Shown here piece by piece: positions 40,707 through 48,607 of a stretch of DNA of 64,000 nucleotides (position 1 is the stretch's first letter; every line of letters begins with the position of its first letter). Source of the DNA: G963676655 sp963676655 (GTDB lineage: Bacteria; Verrucomicrobiota; Lentisphaeria; Victivallales; Victivallaceae); assembly GCA_963676655.2 (NCBI GenBank), contig CAXXKX010000003.1:2294001-2358000 (forward strand). Reading direction: 5' to 3'. The notes under the pieces are model-generated. The model searched no databases. It saw only the letters and a program-made list of their open reading frames with translations, and had not been told where the DNA came from. Made by a program: the position numbers and the translations under genes.

Positions 40707-42404
40707 TTATATTTGAGGGTTCATATAAATCAATGAAATGCTGTATAACTCGGTATTCTCTGTCAAGTGTATTTTCATTTTCATTGTTTTGTCAGGAATC
40801 AACTCCGGGAGACGATTCCATTTTGCCTGGATTGTTTCTTTATCGCTTGCGATATGTTCTATTTCCACATCTCCTTTACCTTCAAGCCATAAATAAAGGC
40901 TGTCAGAATATTTGGATGGAGAATATCTGCCGGCCTGGGGTACTGAGAAATCAAATTCAATAACTCCGGTTGTTGAACCTTTGTTGACAACCACAGCATT
41001 TATATTTTTGCTTTCCGGATAAGATTTGATGTGACTGTTGACTAATTTTCCGGGAGGCATATCCTCGGCATATTCTGCAGCGAAATCGAACGAATTTATC
41101 AGGCCGTGAGTCAATGGATCAGCTTTCAGACGCAGGATCATACCCGAGCCAGCCGCCAGTTTGAGCTGTATCTGGTTAAATGGACAATTACGTGTAATTT
41201 GCAGATTATTGCCATAACTATCATCAATTTCAGCAATGCATGAAGATAAAGACAAGTTTTCACAAACATCTTGCTCTAAATTATTATTTACGACTACCGC
41301 AAAAATCTCATCATCCGGAGTGATAAACGTTGCGGCAGTTATATTTTCTGAGCCGTAGAGCAATGGATACGAAGGCGTTCCCTGCATTATCATTTTCTCA
41401 TGTTGTTTTAATTCTTTGAAAATGGCACGGACAGTTTTGAATTGCTTTGAAGGAGTCAGGCCCTCATCTATCAAAGCCAGCGTCGGATCTATCGCGGTCG
41501 GTTCAGAAACATTTACGAAGCGGGTCCACCATTCTTCCTTTGAGACTGGACCCGCAACTTTTGCCGCTTCCCGAGGTAATTCCGGGGGCAAAAGAACAAA
41601 AGGGATTATTCCTTTTATATTGTGGATAATTGCCGTCCATATCTGCCAGGATATTTCCTGATCTGAAGTCATGCGGAAGTTAAGCATCGATCCGGGTTGA
41701 ACTATCACTTTACCGCTTGCCTGGTCTAAATAAAATGTTCCGTTGATCTCTCCAAAACAATGAGGCATTGACCAGCATTTTTTATTATGTCTGGCGGCCA
41801 GTCTTCCGGCGGTCATTATTCTATTAATATAGCGCTCCTGAGACGCTGCCTGTCCAATATCCTCATACCATGGGATATTATCGAAAAAGAAACAGTAAGG
41901 ATCCACGGTAATAGTATCCATTTCCAGCGAATTAATGGCTTGTGACATTTCGTGAGGCCTTACAACGATGGAGAAAAACCTTGATGGATCAAGGCGTTTC
42001 ATTTGCCTGGCTAATTTATTCATTATCAGCATATCCCAGCATTGGGGCTCATCAAGCCCGACATAGCCAATAAGCGAGTCCAGATCTTTCCACTGACTGG
42101 TTATTTTCATTGCAATACTATTCAATGTATCCGGTTTGCTGTCCGGCAGCATTTCAGAAATATCGCAAGAGGCTATGACCTTTATCCCGACGGAAGACGC
42201 CAACTTGCAAAATCCGGGTAACGTATCCAGAGGCATATGAATGACCCATATCAGGTTTACTTCATATTGTTTCAGGATTTTCATTAACTGTTCAGTATAA
42301 CTCCAGATATCCAGATTCACACTTTTAGCATTGGCTTCGGTTCTCTTGCCCCATGGCCAGTATACTCCACAAGGGAAAAAGCCTGCATCGTCGTTAAGCG
42401 GCAT
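40707..42404 (-). CDS. Glycosidase-like TIM-barrel protein (cytosolic paralogue)
   Basis: A 565-aa protein parallel to the gene downstream: FFPCGVYWPWGKR, NLIWVIHMPLDTL, SLIGYVGLDEPQC, VVRPHEMSQAINSL, TVDPYCFFFDNIPWYED, KCWSMPHCFGE, NIKGIIPFVLL. It starts directly at the barrel (MPLNDDAGFFPCG) with AAAGGAG five bases upstream, so it has no export signal. The 14-bp spacing to the exported paralogue points to tandem duplication with divergence in location. It may process the imported product of the same linkage. Function otherwise unknown. Confidence 0.72.
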   Translation of the reverse strand: MPLNDDAGFFPCGVYWPWGKRTEANAKSVNLDIWSYTEQLMKILKQYEVNLIWVIHMPLDTLPGFCKLASSVGIKVIASCDISEMLPDSKPDTLNSIAMKITSQWKDLDSLIGYVGLDEPQCWDMLIMNKLARQMKRLDPSRFFSIVVRPHEMSQAINSLEMDTITVDPYCFFFDNIPWYEDIGQAASQERYINRIMTAGRLAARHNKKCWSMPHCFGEINGTFYLDQASGKVIVQPGSMLNFRMTSDQEISWQIWTAIIHNIKGIIPFVLLPPELPREAAKVAGPVSKEEWWTRFVNVSEPTAIDPTLALIDEGLTPSKQFKTVRAIFKELKQHEKMIMQGTPSYPLLYGSENITAATFITPDDEIFAVVVNNNLEQDVCENLSLSSCIAEIDDSYGNNLQITRNCPFNQIQLKLAAGSGMILRLKADPLTHGLINSFDFAAEYAEDMPPGKLVNSHIKSYPESKNINAVVVNKGSTTGVIEFDFSVPQAGRYSPSKYSDSLYLWLEGKGDVEIEHIASDKETIQAKWNRLPELIPDKTMKMKIHLTENTELYSISLIYMNPQI

Positions 42405-42650
42405 AAAAACTCCTTTATTGATGTTGGATTAGACTTATGCGAATTATGAATTACACCACGGAGGACACAGAGAAGCACAGAGAAGGGTTTAAATTTTCAG
42501 CTTAAGCTGAAAAATCAGAAAAACTTTTTCGTGACTTTTCGTGTGTTGCCCTGCGCAATGCTCGCGCTCATTTCATTGTTCGTGGTTAATATTTGTATTT
42601 CGCATGACTCATTATGTTGAATACATATTATTAATAGAACATATATTTCA
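42405..42650. repeat. Intergenic repeats and a 20-bp palindrome
   Basis: No gene is present. The perfect tandem CACAGAGAAG x2 (42466-42485) is preceded by a degenerate unit. The palindrome TTTTCAGCTTAAGCTGAAAA lies at 42494-42513. TCAGAAAAACTTTTT (42515-42529) leads into TTTTCGTGAC and TTTTCGTGTG (42526-42545, 10-bp period), and TTCGTGG recurs at about 42580. This is the second copy of the repeat family seen at 34872. Confidence 0.6.
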
Positions 42651-43250
42651 TTAATAAACGTAATCCATATAAGTGTCCCACCACGTATTTAAGTCTAATT
42701 CTCCTCGACCAAGGGATTTTACGTGGCCGTCATAAAAGAGACCGTTTGTTTTCAGGAGGTGACGCAGATGAATCGCGCAATTTGCTCTGCCGATAACCCA
42801 TACTTCATGCCGGTTGGTTTGCAATACTGTGTCGTAGAGAATAACCCCGTTACCGCCGTTAAGATACTCCGGATATCTTGTCATCTTCACAAATTTATTA
42901 AGGGACCTGCCGCCATAACAACCTTCAGAGACAGAATAACCATTGCTTGGTGCAGGCGTTTTTCCTATAGGACAATGGGCAACTTCGCCGGAGATATAGT
43001 TTGGCACAATAAATGTGCTCCACCTGTTACATGGCGCGGTTGTTTCGTTTGGCGGCATAAATCCGTCATAATCATCAGAATACTGTATGTAACCCAGGCC
43101 GCATTGCTTGAGGTTATTTATACAGCTTATTTGTTTTGCCCGGTCTCTGGCTTTGTTCAGTGCCGGCAACAGCATTGAGGCGAGAATTGCAATGATCGCT
43201 ATTACTACTAAAAGTTCGATAAGTGTAAACTGTTGATTTCTTTTTTTCAT
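42651..43250 (-). CDS. Pseudopilin-like protein with H-X9-DG motif
   Basis: A 199-aa protein. The leader MKKRNQQ has Gln at the -1 position and is followed by FTLIELLVVIAIIAILAS and MLLPALNKARDRAK. The C-terminal domain ends with RHLLKTNGLFYDGH (exact H-X9-DG). AAAGGAGA precedes the start. It lies between another pseudopilin gene upstream and the cytosolic glycosidase-like gene downstream. The gap downstream (246 bp) is filled with repeats and may separate transcripts. Confidence 0.85.
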   Translation of the reverse strand: MKKRNQQFTLIELLVVIAIIAILASMLLPALNKARDRAKQISCINNLKQCGLGYIQYSDDYDGFMPPNETTAPCNRWSTFIVPNYISGEVAHCPIGKTPAPSNGYSVSEGCYGGRSLNKFVKMTRYPEYLNGGNGVILYDTVLQTNRHEVWVIGRANCAIHLRHLLKTNGLFYDGHVKSLGRGELDLNTWWDTYMDYVY

Positions 43251-43443
43251 TTTTTACATTCTCCTTTTATATTTTTTTTAGTCAAAGTTCTAACTTGTTT
43301 TTTCTATTGTCATCAATGATCCTGGCCCTCCTTGTATTTAGTTAGTCAAATATAATTTATTAAAAAAACCACTTCTGTTGAAGCTGCTCCCTTTGGAAAA
43401 TTTTTTAAATTTTTGTAACCCGGTTAATTTTTCTTGTTGTTTT

Positions 43444-44109
43444 TTATTTCCATTCCGACATTTCCGTGGTAAAATAAGTAAATTGGGCGGTGTCTAAAAA
43501 ACGCATACTTTCCGCATGCCCGTCAGCCAGCAGCAAACTGGTATTGTCATGATGTCCAATTACAGTTGAAGTACAACAGTTTCCGCTGTTATCTTGATCA
43601 CAATCATCAATATAAAATAGATTTTCTGCGGTTTCCTCTACAAAGATTATACTGCTGACCGGTACCTTTGCCTTGGCAAAATTATTTGAATTAAATGCAA
43701 GGTTGGGGTAAATACCAGGATTATTATTATATACCTCCCGGACATTCATACAATAGGAGAACTCACGTTTTTGTTCCCTTGGACACTTAAACAGGCGGCG
43801 AAAGGTATCAGGAGCATTCGAACTGCTGTTTTGCGCCAGCAGGTAAGTCCAACCGTAGTTTGCAATGCCTTTAGCACCCCATACGGGGGCATTGTCAAAA
43901 GTAGGATAGAACTCTCTGTTATCTTGAACATAAGAGCCAAACATTAATGATATTTGGTGAAGGTTGTTCAGGCAGGCGGCTTCCGCTCCTTTTAAGCGGG
44001 CTTTGTTTAGCGCCGGCAGCAGCATGCCGGCAAGGATCGCAATGATTGAAATCACCACGAGCAATTCAATGAGCGTGAAACTCCTTGATTTTATTATTTT
44101 CAAGTGCAT
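43444..44109 (-). CDS. Pseudopilin-like protein with H-X9-DG motif
   Basis: A 221-aa protein from the ATG at 44109. The leader MHLKIIKSRS has Ser at -1, then FTLIELLVVISIIAILAG, MLLPALNKARLKGAE, and C-terminal HHDNTSLLLADGH (H-X9-DG). The start is fixed by a TAATG junction with the upstream gene, AGGAG nine bases upstream, and the length of the leader. A longer reading frame starting at 44166 adds an unlikely N-terminus. Translational coupling to the membrane-anchored protein encoded just upstream suggests the two act together. Confidence 0.85.
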   Translation of the reverse strand: MHLKIIKSRSFTLIELLVVISIIAILAGMLLPALNKARLKGAEAACLNNLHQISLMFGSYVQDNREFYPTFDNAPVWGAKGIANYGWTYLLAQNSSSNAPDTFRRLFKCPREQKREFSYCMNVREVYNNNPGIYPNLAFNSNNFAKAKVPVSSIIFVEETAENLFYIDDCDQDNSGNCCTSTVIGHHDNTSLLLADGHAESMRFLDTAQFTYFTTEMSEWK

Positions 44110-45008
44110 TATTTTTTCTCCTGTTTCATCTCTAGCTTGCGCCACCAAAGACCATAGAATTCCCATGGCGCTGATTTATTTTGATATAGATCCCGTTCAA
44201 TAAATATCAGGAGCTTGAAATTTTCTTTTTTCCCGTTGTTTACAGTTGAAAAACGATATTCGGTTCCGCCTGCTTCAAAACCGGTACGTCCTACAGGAAC
44301 ACTGACCCCCAACTCCATCAATTTCCATGGCGTTGGATTTCCTTTGTCCAGTATTTCAAATAACTCTCTTGTTTTCTTAGGATTTTTTGCTGCTTTAAGC
44401 CAGTATTCATTCCAACCAAAATAATTTTTCCGGGTTGCATATTTTGCATAACTGCGCTTAAAAAACTCTATATCTCTGCTCTCCACCTTTTTCAAAACCT
44501 TTGCCGCAATCGCCGTAATTTGTTGTTTGTCGCGTTCGGGCAGCGATGACCTTTCTACTCCTTCAAATTTAACTTTAGGATAATCCGCCAGTAAAACCTT
44601 GAATTGGTTTTCTCCATCATTTTCCACAATCATTCGCTCCGTAATCCGGCTTTTGGGATGTTTCATCATGCTGAAATTAGAATCAAACTTCAACTCATAG
44701 CGTTTTATTCCGCCTGTTCCTCCAGGCAACTCTGATCGTGTCAATAACTTCCTGCTCTTTATTTTTTCGAGGCTTTTCCGGTCTTTGATAAACCAGTCAA
44801 ACCAACCGTCTTTATCGACAATATCTTTCCGGCAAATATCGAAATCTCCGTCATCGGCATTTTCCAACCAGGTGATTGACGAATCAATCACAAAATCATT
44901 ATAGTGTATTGTTGCATCCGGATAGAGTAGTCTATATGTCACCCATACGCAAAGGCCGATTGCAACCAGTGCCACGATTCCGGTTTTCAGATATCGTTTG
45001 CTTTGCAT
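44109..45008 (-). CDS. Membrane-anchored protein of unknown function
   Basis: A 299-aa protein with one N-terminal membrane segment (about residues 9-29: TGIVALVAIGLCVWVTYRLL) and a soluble remainder outside the cytoplasm. No domain is recognised. The soluble part is rich in charged residues and has a helical middle (about 150-215). Its stop codon overlaps the start of a pseudopilin gene (TAATG), and GGGGAA lies upstream of its own ATG. A role in assembling or anchoring the pseudopilin, like minor T2SS components, is possible but unproven. Confidence 0.7.
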   Translation of the reverse strand: MQSKRYLKTGIVALVAIGLCVWVTYRLLYPDATIHYNDFVIDSSITWLENADDGDFDICRKDIVDKDGWFDWFIKDRKSLEKIKSRKLLTRSELPGGTGGIKRYELKFDSNFSMMKHPKSRITERMIVENDGENQFKVLLADYPKVKFEGVERSSLPERDKQQITAIAAKVLKKVESRDIEFFKRSYAKYATRKNYFGWNEYWLKAAKNPKKTRELFEILDKGNPTPWKLMELGVSVPVGRTGFEAGGTEYRFSTVNNGKKENFKLLIFIERDLYQNKSAPWEFYGLWWRKLEMKQEKK

Positions 45009-45092
45009 ACGTTGTTCCCCAATAATATTTTTCTTTCGTCTGTTTTGTTCATTTTTTTAAACTTACAGATCTCATATTCGAATTGAACTTTT

Positions 45093-46196
45093 TCAAACTA
45101 TATGGTTGTCTGGCTTGCACGTTTTTCTAATGACTGCTTCTATTGGAATCTCCATTTTTATCGGAGCCGTTCCCGATGAATCATACTGCTTTAATATCGA
45201 ATGGATGGCAATGTTGCACATCCTTGAATAGTTATAACGCATCGTCGTTAATTGAATATTGGAATCGGAAGAATATTCAATATCATCGAAACCAATGATT
45301 GCGATATCTTCAGGTACATTAATTCCTTTTTCCCTTAAACCTTGCAATAGTCCGATGGCTGTAGCATCATTAACTGCGATGATCCCGTCCGGCATGTCCC
45401 CCATTTGGGCGATATTCCTGCTTAATTTATATCCTTCGTTCTCATTGGCGTCGGCAACTTCAATAATCGATAAGTCGATATTATGGGAGGCCGCAGCGCG
45501 TTTACAACCTTCAATACGCTGGGCGATGCCGTAATAATGCCGGTCTTTTGTTACAACACAAGCTATTTTTTTCTTGCCTGAATTCATAAGCAGCTCAACG
45601 GCTTCATAAGCCCCCTGGCTGTAATTCGGGGCTACCAGATTAAAGTTTTCTAATAAAACCTGAGGAAACAGAAAAACGAATGGAATTTTTTGTTTCTTTA
45701 AAGATCCAAAAAACTCCTGTTCCTGCGGAGAAGTTAAATCAGCGGGGACAATAATCAAACCGTCAACTTTTTCATTCGTCACCAGAGTTTCTATAGCTTC
45801 CTTTTCAAGATTGAAAGATCCGGTATTGCAAAGTATGACATGATAGCCATTGTCCTTCGCCGCGCTTTCAGCATATTTGGCAATCAGGGAGTAAAACTTA
45901 TCTTCAATATTTTGCACTAAAACTCCGATATTTCCAGTACGTTTTTTGCTGGTTTGCGGCGCTACAAAACTTCCCATTCCCTGTTTTCGGAGAATATATC
46001 CCTCAAGTGCAAGCTCATTCAGCGCTTTGGCGACGGTATTGCGGTTGACGCCAAATTCCCTGCTGAGGGTGCTTTCGGAAAACACTTTCATATTCTCTTT
46101 CAACTTGCCGGATTTAATCATATTTATTATCATAGACTTGATCTGGCAATATTTAGGAACTGCCGTTGCGGTTTTGTAAGGAGCCTCAATATTCAT
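45093..46196 (-). CDS. GntR-family regulator with LacI-type sensor domain
   Basis: A 367-aa AraR-like hybrid. The GntR winged helix is at residues about 15-80 (SESTLSREFGVNRNTVAKAL, wing at KQGMGSFV). The LacI-type periplasmic-binding fold runs from about residue 92 (GNIGVLVQNIEDKFY), with typical VDGLIIVPADL, GIIAVNDATAIGLL and DIAIIGFDDIEYS segments. It is transcribed from a promoter with 17-bp spacing and an overlapping 16-bp palindrome, so it is probably autoregulated. It heads the third carbohydrate block on the minus strand. The ligand is presumably a sugar. Confidence 0.9.
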   Translation of the reverse strand: MNIEAPYKTATAVPKYCQIKSMIINMIKSGKLKENMKVFSESTLSREFGVNRNTVAKALNELALEGYILRKQGMGSFVAPQTSKKRTGNIGVLVQNIEDKFYSLIAKYAESAAKDNGYHVILCNTGSFNLEKEAIETLVTNEKVDGLIIVPADLTSPQEQEFFGSLKKQKIPFVFLFPQVLLENFNLVAPNYSQGAYEAVELLMNSGKKKIACVVTKDRHYYGIAQRIEGCKRAAASHNIDLSIIEVADANENEGYKLSRNIAQMGDMPDGIIAVNDATAIGLLQGLREKGINVPEDIAIIGFDDIEYSSDSNIQLTTMRYNYSRMCNIAIHSILKQYDSSGTAPIKMEIPIEAVIRKTCKPDNHIV

Positions 46197-46232
46197 TATT
46201 ATCTGCCTGAACTTTTTTGTATTTTAATGATT

Positions 46233-46248
46233 GACTAGTTGACTAGTC
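46233..46248. promoter_or_regulatory. Palindromic operator of the third GntR-type regulator
   Basis: GACTAGT and ACTAGTC are perfect 7-bp arms with a 2-bp centre, placed just after the -10 box at the predicted start of transcription. The flanking TTGACTAG TTGACTAG also reads as an 8-bp direct repeat. This is a typical size and position for a GntR operator. Confidence 0.7.
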
Positions 46249-46257
46249 ATGTTGTAT

Positions 46258-46286
46258 ACTATATATGATGCATGTGAAAATGTCAA
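46258..46286 (-). promoter_or_regulatory. Sigma-70-type promoter of the third GntR-type regulator
   Basis: On the minus strand TTGACA (46286-46281) and TATAGT (46263-46258) are separated by 17 bp. Initiation near 46251 would be blocked by protein bound at 46233-46248. Confidence 0.75.
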
Positions 46287-46448
46287 TAGTCTGTTTAAAA
46301 AAGCTGAGAATATTTATAAAACTTATTATTGCTGTACATAAAATGATCTATGACTGTTCTTTTTATGCGTATGTGATTATTTTATTCTTCTACTGTTAAA
46401 TATCGTAACTCTTTTATTTATATTTCTTTGTGTTTGTTTTGTGTCTTT

Positions 46449-46463
46449 TGGCACGGGCCTTGC
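46449..46463 (+). promoter_or_regulatory. Sigma-54 (-24/-12) promoter
   Basis: TGGCAC-N5-TTGC matches the sigma-54 consensus: TGGCAC at 46449-46454, TTGC at 46460-46463, with the GG and GC dinucleotides exactly 10 bp apart. Transcription should start near 46475, about 43 nt before the ATG of the VIT/vWA gene. No sigma-70 promoter is obvious in this gap. Confidence 0.85.
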
Positions 46464-46517
46464 GTTTGTCTTATGACAGTCGCATTTCATAAATTAAAAA
46501 CGCAAGGAGAAAGAACA

Positions 46518-48533
46518 ATGAATAAGCGCGGGATTAGTATTAAATGGTTGTTATTGGCGGTAGTATTCTGTCTGGGAATGGTGAATATCGCGAACGGGGC
46601 CGGAACCCTGACCCCGACCGGATCAGGTGTTTCACCTGTCGCGATCAAATCGCACGATGTCAAGGTTACCATCAATAACGGTTTTGCCAGAACTGAAGTG
46701 GTTCAGATATTTTCAAATAAAAACACGCAGAAGATTGAAGCGGTATACGCGTTCCCGGTTCCAGAATCGGCCAGTATGTCGGAAGTGTCGGTAATGGTTG
46801 GAGAAACCGTGATCAACGGTGAAGTGGTCGATAAGAAAAAAGCCGACGAGATCTACGGCAAGGAGAAAGCAAAAGGGAACAAAGCCGGTAAAGCTGAAAA
46901 GAACGGTTTTCAGGATTTCAAATTTATGGTCAGCAATATAAATCCAAATGAAGATGTAACCATCAAGTTTGTTTATTATCAACCCCTGAAAATCGATACC
47001 GGAGTGGGGCGTTACCAGTACCCGCTTGAGGAAGGCAATACCGATGAAGTTCAAAAGAGTTTCTGGGAGCGCAATGACAAGGTTGAGGGAAAAACTACTA
47101 TAACAATGGAATTGAAATCGGCCTGGCCGGTCGCGGATGTCCGGGCAACCGGCGGTACGCCGTTCAATGTTGAGGACAAATGTCCGCAGGGAACTTTTAA
47201 GGCCTCTTATGATTTGAAAACCGGATTGACCAAAGACTTTGTTTTTTACTATCGCCTCCAGGATAATCTTCCCGGACGTTTGGAAGTTATTCCTTATCGT
47301 GCCGCCGGCGCTAAAGAAGGGGCTTTTATGATGGTGGTTACGCCCGGGCTTGATTTAAAGCCTTTGAGCAATGGCGCCGATTATGTCTTTGTTCTGGATA
47401 TTTCCGGCAGTATGCAGGGGGAAAAGATTCGGACCCTATGCAACGGGGTTGGCAAGGTTCTTGGTAAAATGAGCCCGAACGACCGTTTTAAAATAGTCAC
47501 CTTTGAACATGTTGCTAAAGATTTGACCAGTGGGTGGGTCAATGCAAGTGAGTCTAATGTCCGTTCATGGATTGAAAAGGTTAAAGCCATTCAGGCTAAC
47601 GGCGGCACTAATTTGTATGCCGGAATCAGCAAAGCCCTCGATAACCTTGACGCGGACCGGGCAACCAGCATAATTCTGGTAACGGACGCAGTAACAAATG
47701 TCGGCGTGGTCAAACCCGAGAGTTTTCATAAGCTGCTGAAGAAGTATGATGTAAGAATCTTTGGGTTCCTGATGGGAAACAGCGGGAACTGGCCGTTGAT
47801 GCGGACAATCTGTAATACTACCGGCGGTTTTTATGCCGGCGTCTCAAACAGCGATGATTTGCTTGGCAAAATATTGCAGGCCAAGAAGAAAATTACCCAC
47901 GAGTGCCTGCATGACGCCGAAATCAAGATCAAAGGAGTGAAAACTTATGATTTGACCGGTGAGAATATCGGCAAAATCTACTGCGGACAGCAGTTGGTTA
48001 TTTTCGGGCGCTACGAAAAAGGCGGCAAAGCAACCGTGACCTTGAAGGCCCGTTTGACCGGCGCAGATAAAACTTACTCGACCAGCTTCGATTTTCCTGA
48101 AACGGATACGGATAATCCCGAACTTGAACGCCTTTGGGCTTTGAGTCGGATTGAAATGTATGAGGACATGGCTAACGCCGGAATTATGCCGGCAAGCGAA
48201 ACAATTTCGGTCATTCGTGATCTCGGGATCAATTATCAACTGGTTACGGATGAAACTTCGATGCTGGTCCTGAATGATGCCGCGTTCCAGCAATACGGGA
48301 TTGAACGTAAAAACCAGCAGCGGATAAAAGTTGAGCATCAGGCGCAGGCGCGCCGTGCCGCGGCCCCGGCTAAAAACTATCGGGTCGATACCGGTAAAAA
48401 GAATAAACGCATGTTCAACTATAATGCTCCGCGTTTAGGCGGCGGTGGCGCGTTTGGGCCGTTCGGCGCTATCTTGATGCTGCTATCATGTATCGGCGGC
48501 TGTCTCTTCATGGCGGTTAAGAATCATAAATAA
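46518..48533 (+). CDS. VIT and von Willebrand factor A domain surface protein with GlyGly-CTERM-like tail
   Basis: A 671-aa exported protein. Signal peptide at 1-28 (ending NIANGA). VIT domain at about 38-160 (VYAFPVPESASMSEVSVMVG). vWA domain at about 285-460 with the MIDAS motif DISGS (Asp294, Ser296, Ser298). A helical and beta tail follows. The C-terminus is tripartite: Gly-rich GGGG (641-644), a hydrophobic helix, and basic KNHK. This order resembles GlyGly-CTERM sorting signals. The start at 46518 has AAGGAG upstream; earlier in-frame starts lie over the sigma-54 promoter. The next gene encodes a rhombosortase-like protease. Inter-alpha-trypsin-like VIT/vWA proteins are usually adhesive. 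Confidence 0.88.
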   Translation: MNKRGISIKWLLLAVVFCLGMVNIANGAGTLTPTGSGVSPVAIKSHDVKVTINNGFARTEVVQIFSNKNTQKIEAVYAFPVPESASMSEVSVMVGETVINGEVVDKKKADEIYGKEKAKGNKAGKAEKNGFQDFKFMVSNINPNEDVTIKFVYYQPLKIDTGVGRYQYPLEEGNTDEVQKSFWERNDKVEGKTTITMELKSAWPVADVRATGGTPFNVEDKCPQGTFKASYDLKTGLTKDFVFYYRLQDNLPGRLEVIPYRAAGAKEGAFMMVVTPGLDLKPLSNGADYVFVLDISGSMQGEKIRTLCNGVGKVLGKMSPNDRFKIVTFEHVAKDLTSGWVNASESNVRSWIEKVKAIQANGGTNLYAGISKALDNLDADRATSIILVTDAVTNVGVVKPESFHKLLKKYDVRIFGFLMGNSGNWPLMRTICNTTGGFYAGVSNSDDLLGKILQAKKKITHECLHDAEIKIKGVKTYDLTGENIGKIYCGQQLVIFGRYEKGGKATVTLKARLTGADKTYSTSFDFPETDTDNPELERLWALSRIEMYEDMANAGIMPASETISVIRDLGINYQLVTDETSMLVLNDAAFQQYGIERKNQQRIKVEHQAQARRAAAPAKNYRVDTGKKNKRMFNYNAPRLGGGGAFGPFGAILMLLSCIGGCLFMAVKNHK

Positions 48534-48564
48534 GTATAAATGATCAAGCCCCGGAAGGAGGGCG

Positions 48565-48597
48565 GCTCCCGGGCGTGAATGCCCGGGGGCTTTTAAT
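48565..48597 (+). terminator. Rho-independent terminator after the VIT/vWA gene
   Basis: GCTCCCGGGC (48565-48574), loop GTGAAT, and GCCCGGGGGC (48581-48590) form a 10-bp GC-rich stem with one T-G pair, followed by TTTTAATCTT. It lies between the VIT/vWA gene and the rhombosortase gene, so it should cut expression of the latter. Upstream GGAG and CTCC (about 48557-48569) allow an alternative hairpin. Confidence 0.8.
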
Positions 48598-48607
48598 CTT
48601 TAATATT

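Noticed and set aside
42466..42545. CRISPR-like array
   Set aside because: Repeat units are only 8-10 bp, directly adjacent, without spacers, and there are no cas genes; the Cas4-like cysteines at 60942 occur alone.
46428..46517. Longer N-terminus for the VIT/vWA protein
   Set aside because: It would translate through the sigma-54 promoter and hide a good signal peptide; AAGGAG supports 46518.
48575..48607. GTG start for the rhombosortase gene
   Set aside because: The GTG lies in the loop of a strong terminator and adds unrelated residues; the ATG at 48608 matches the family start.
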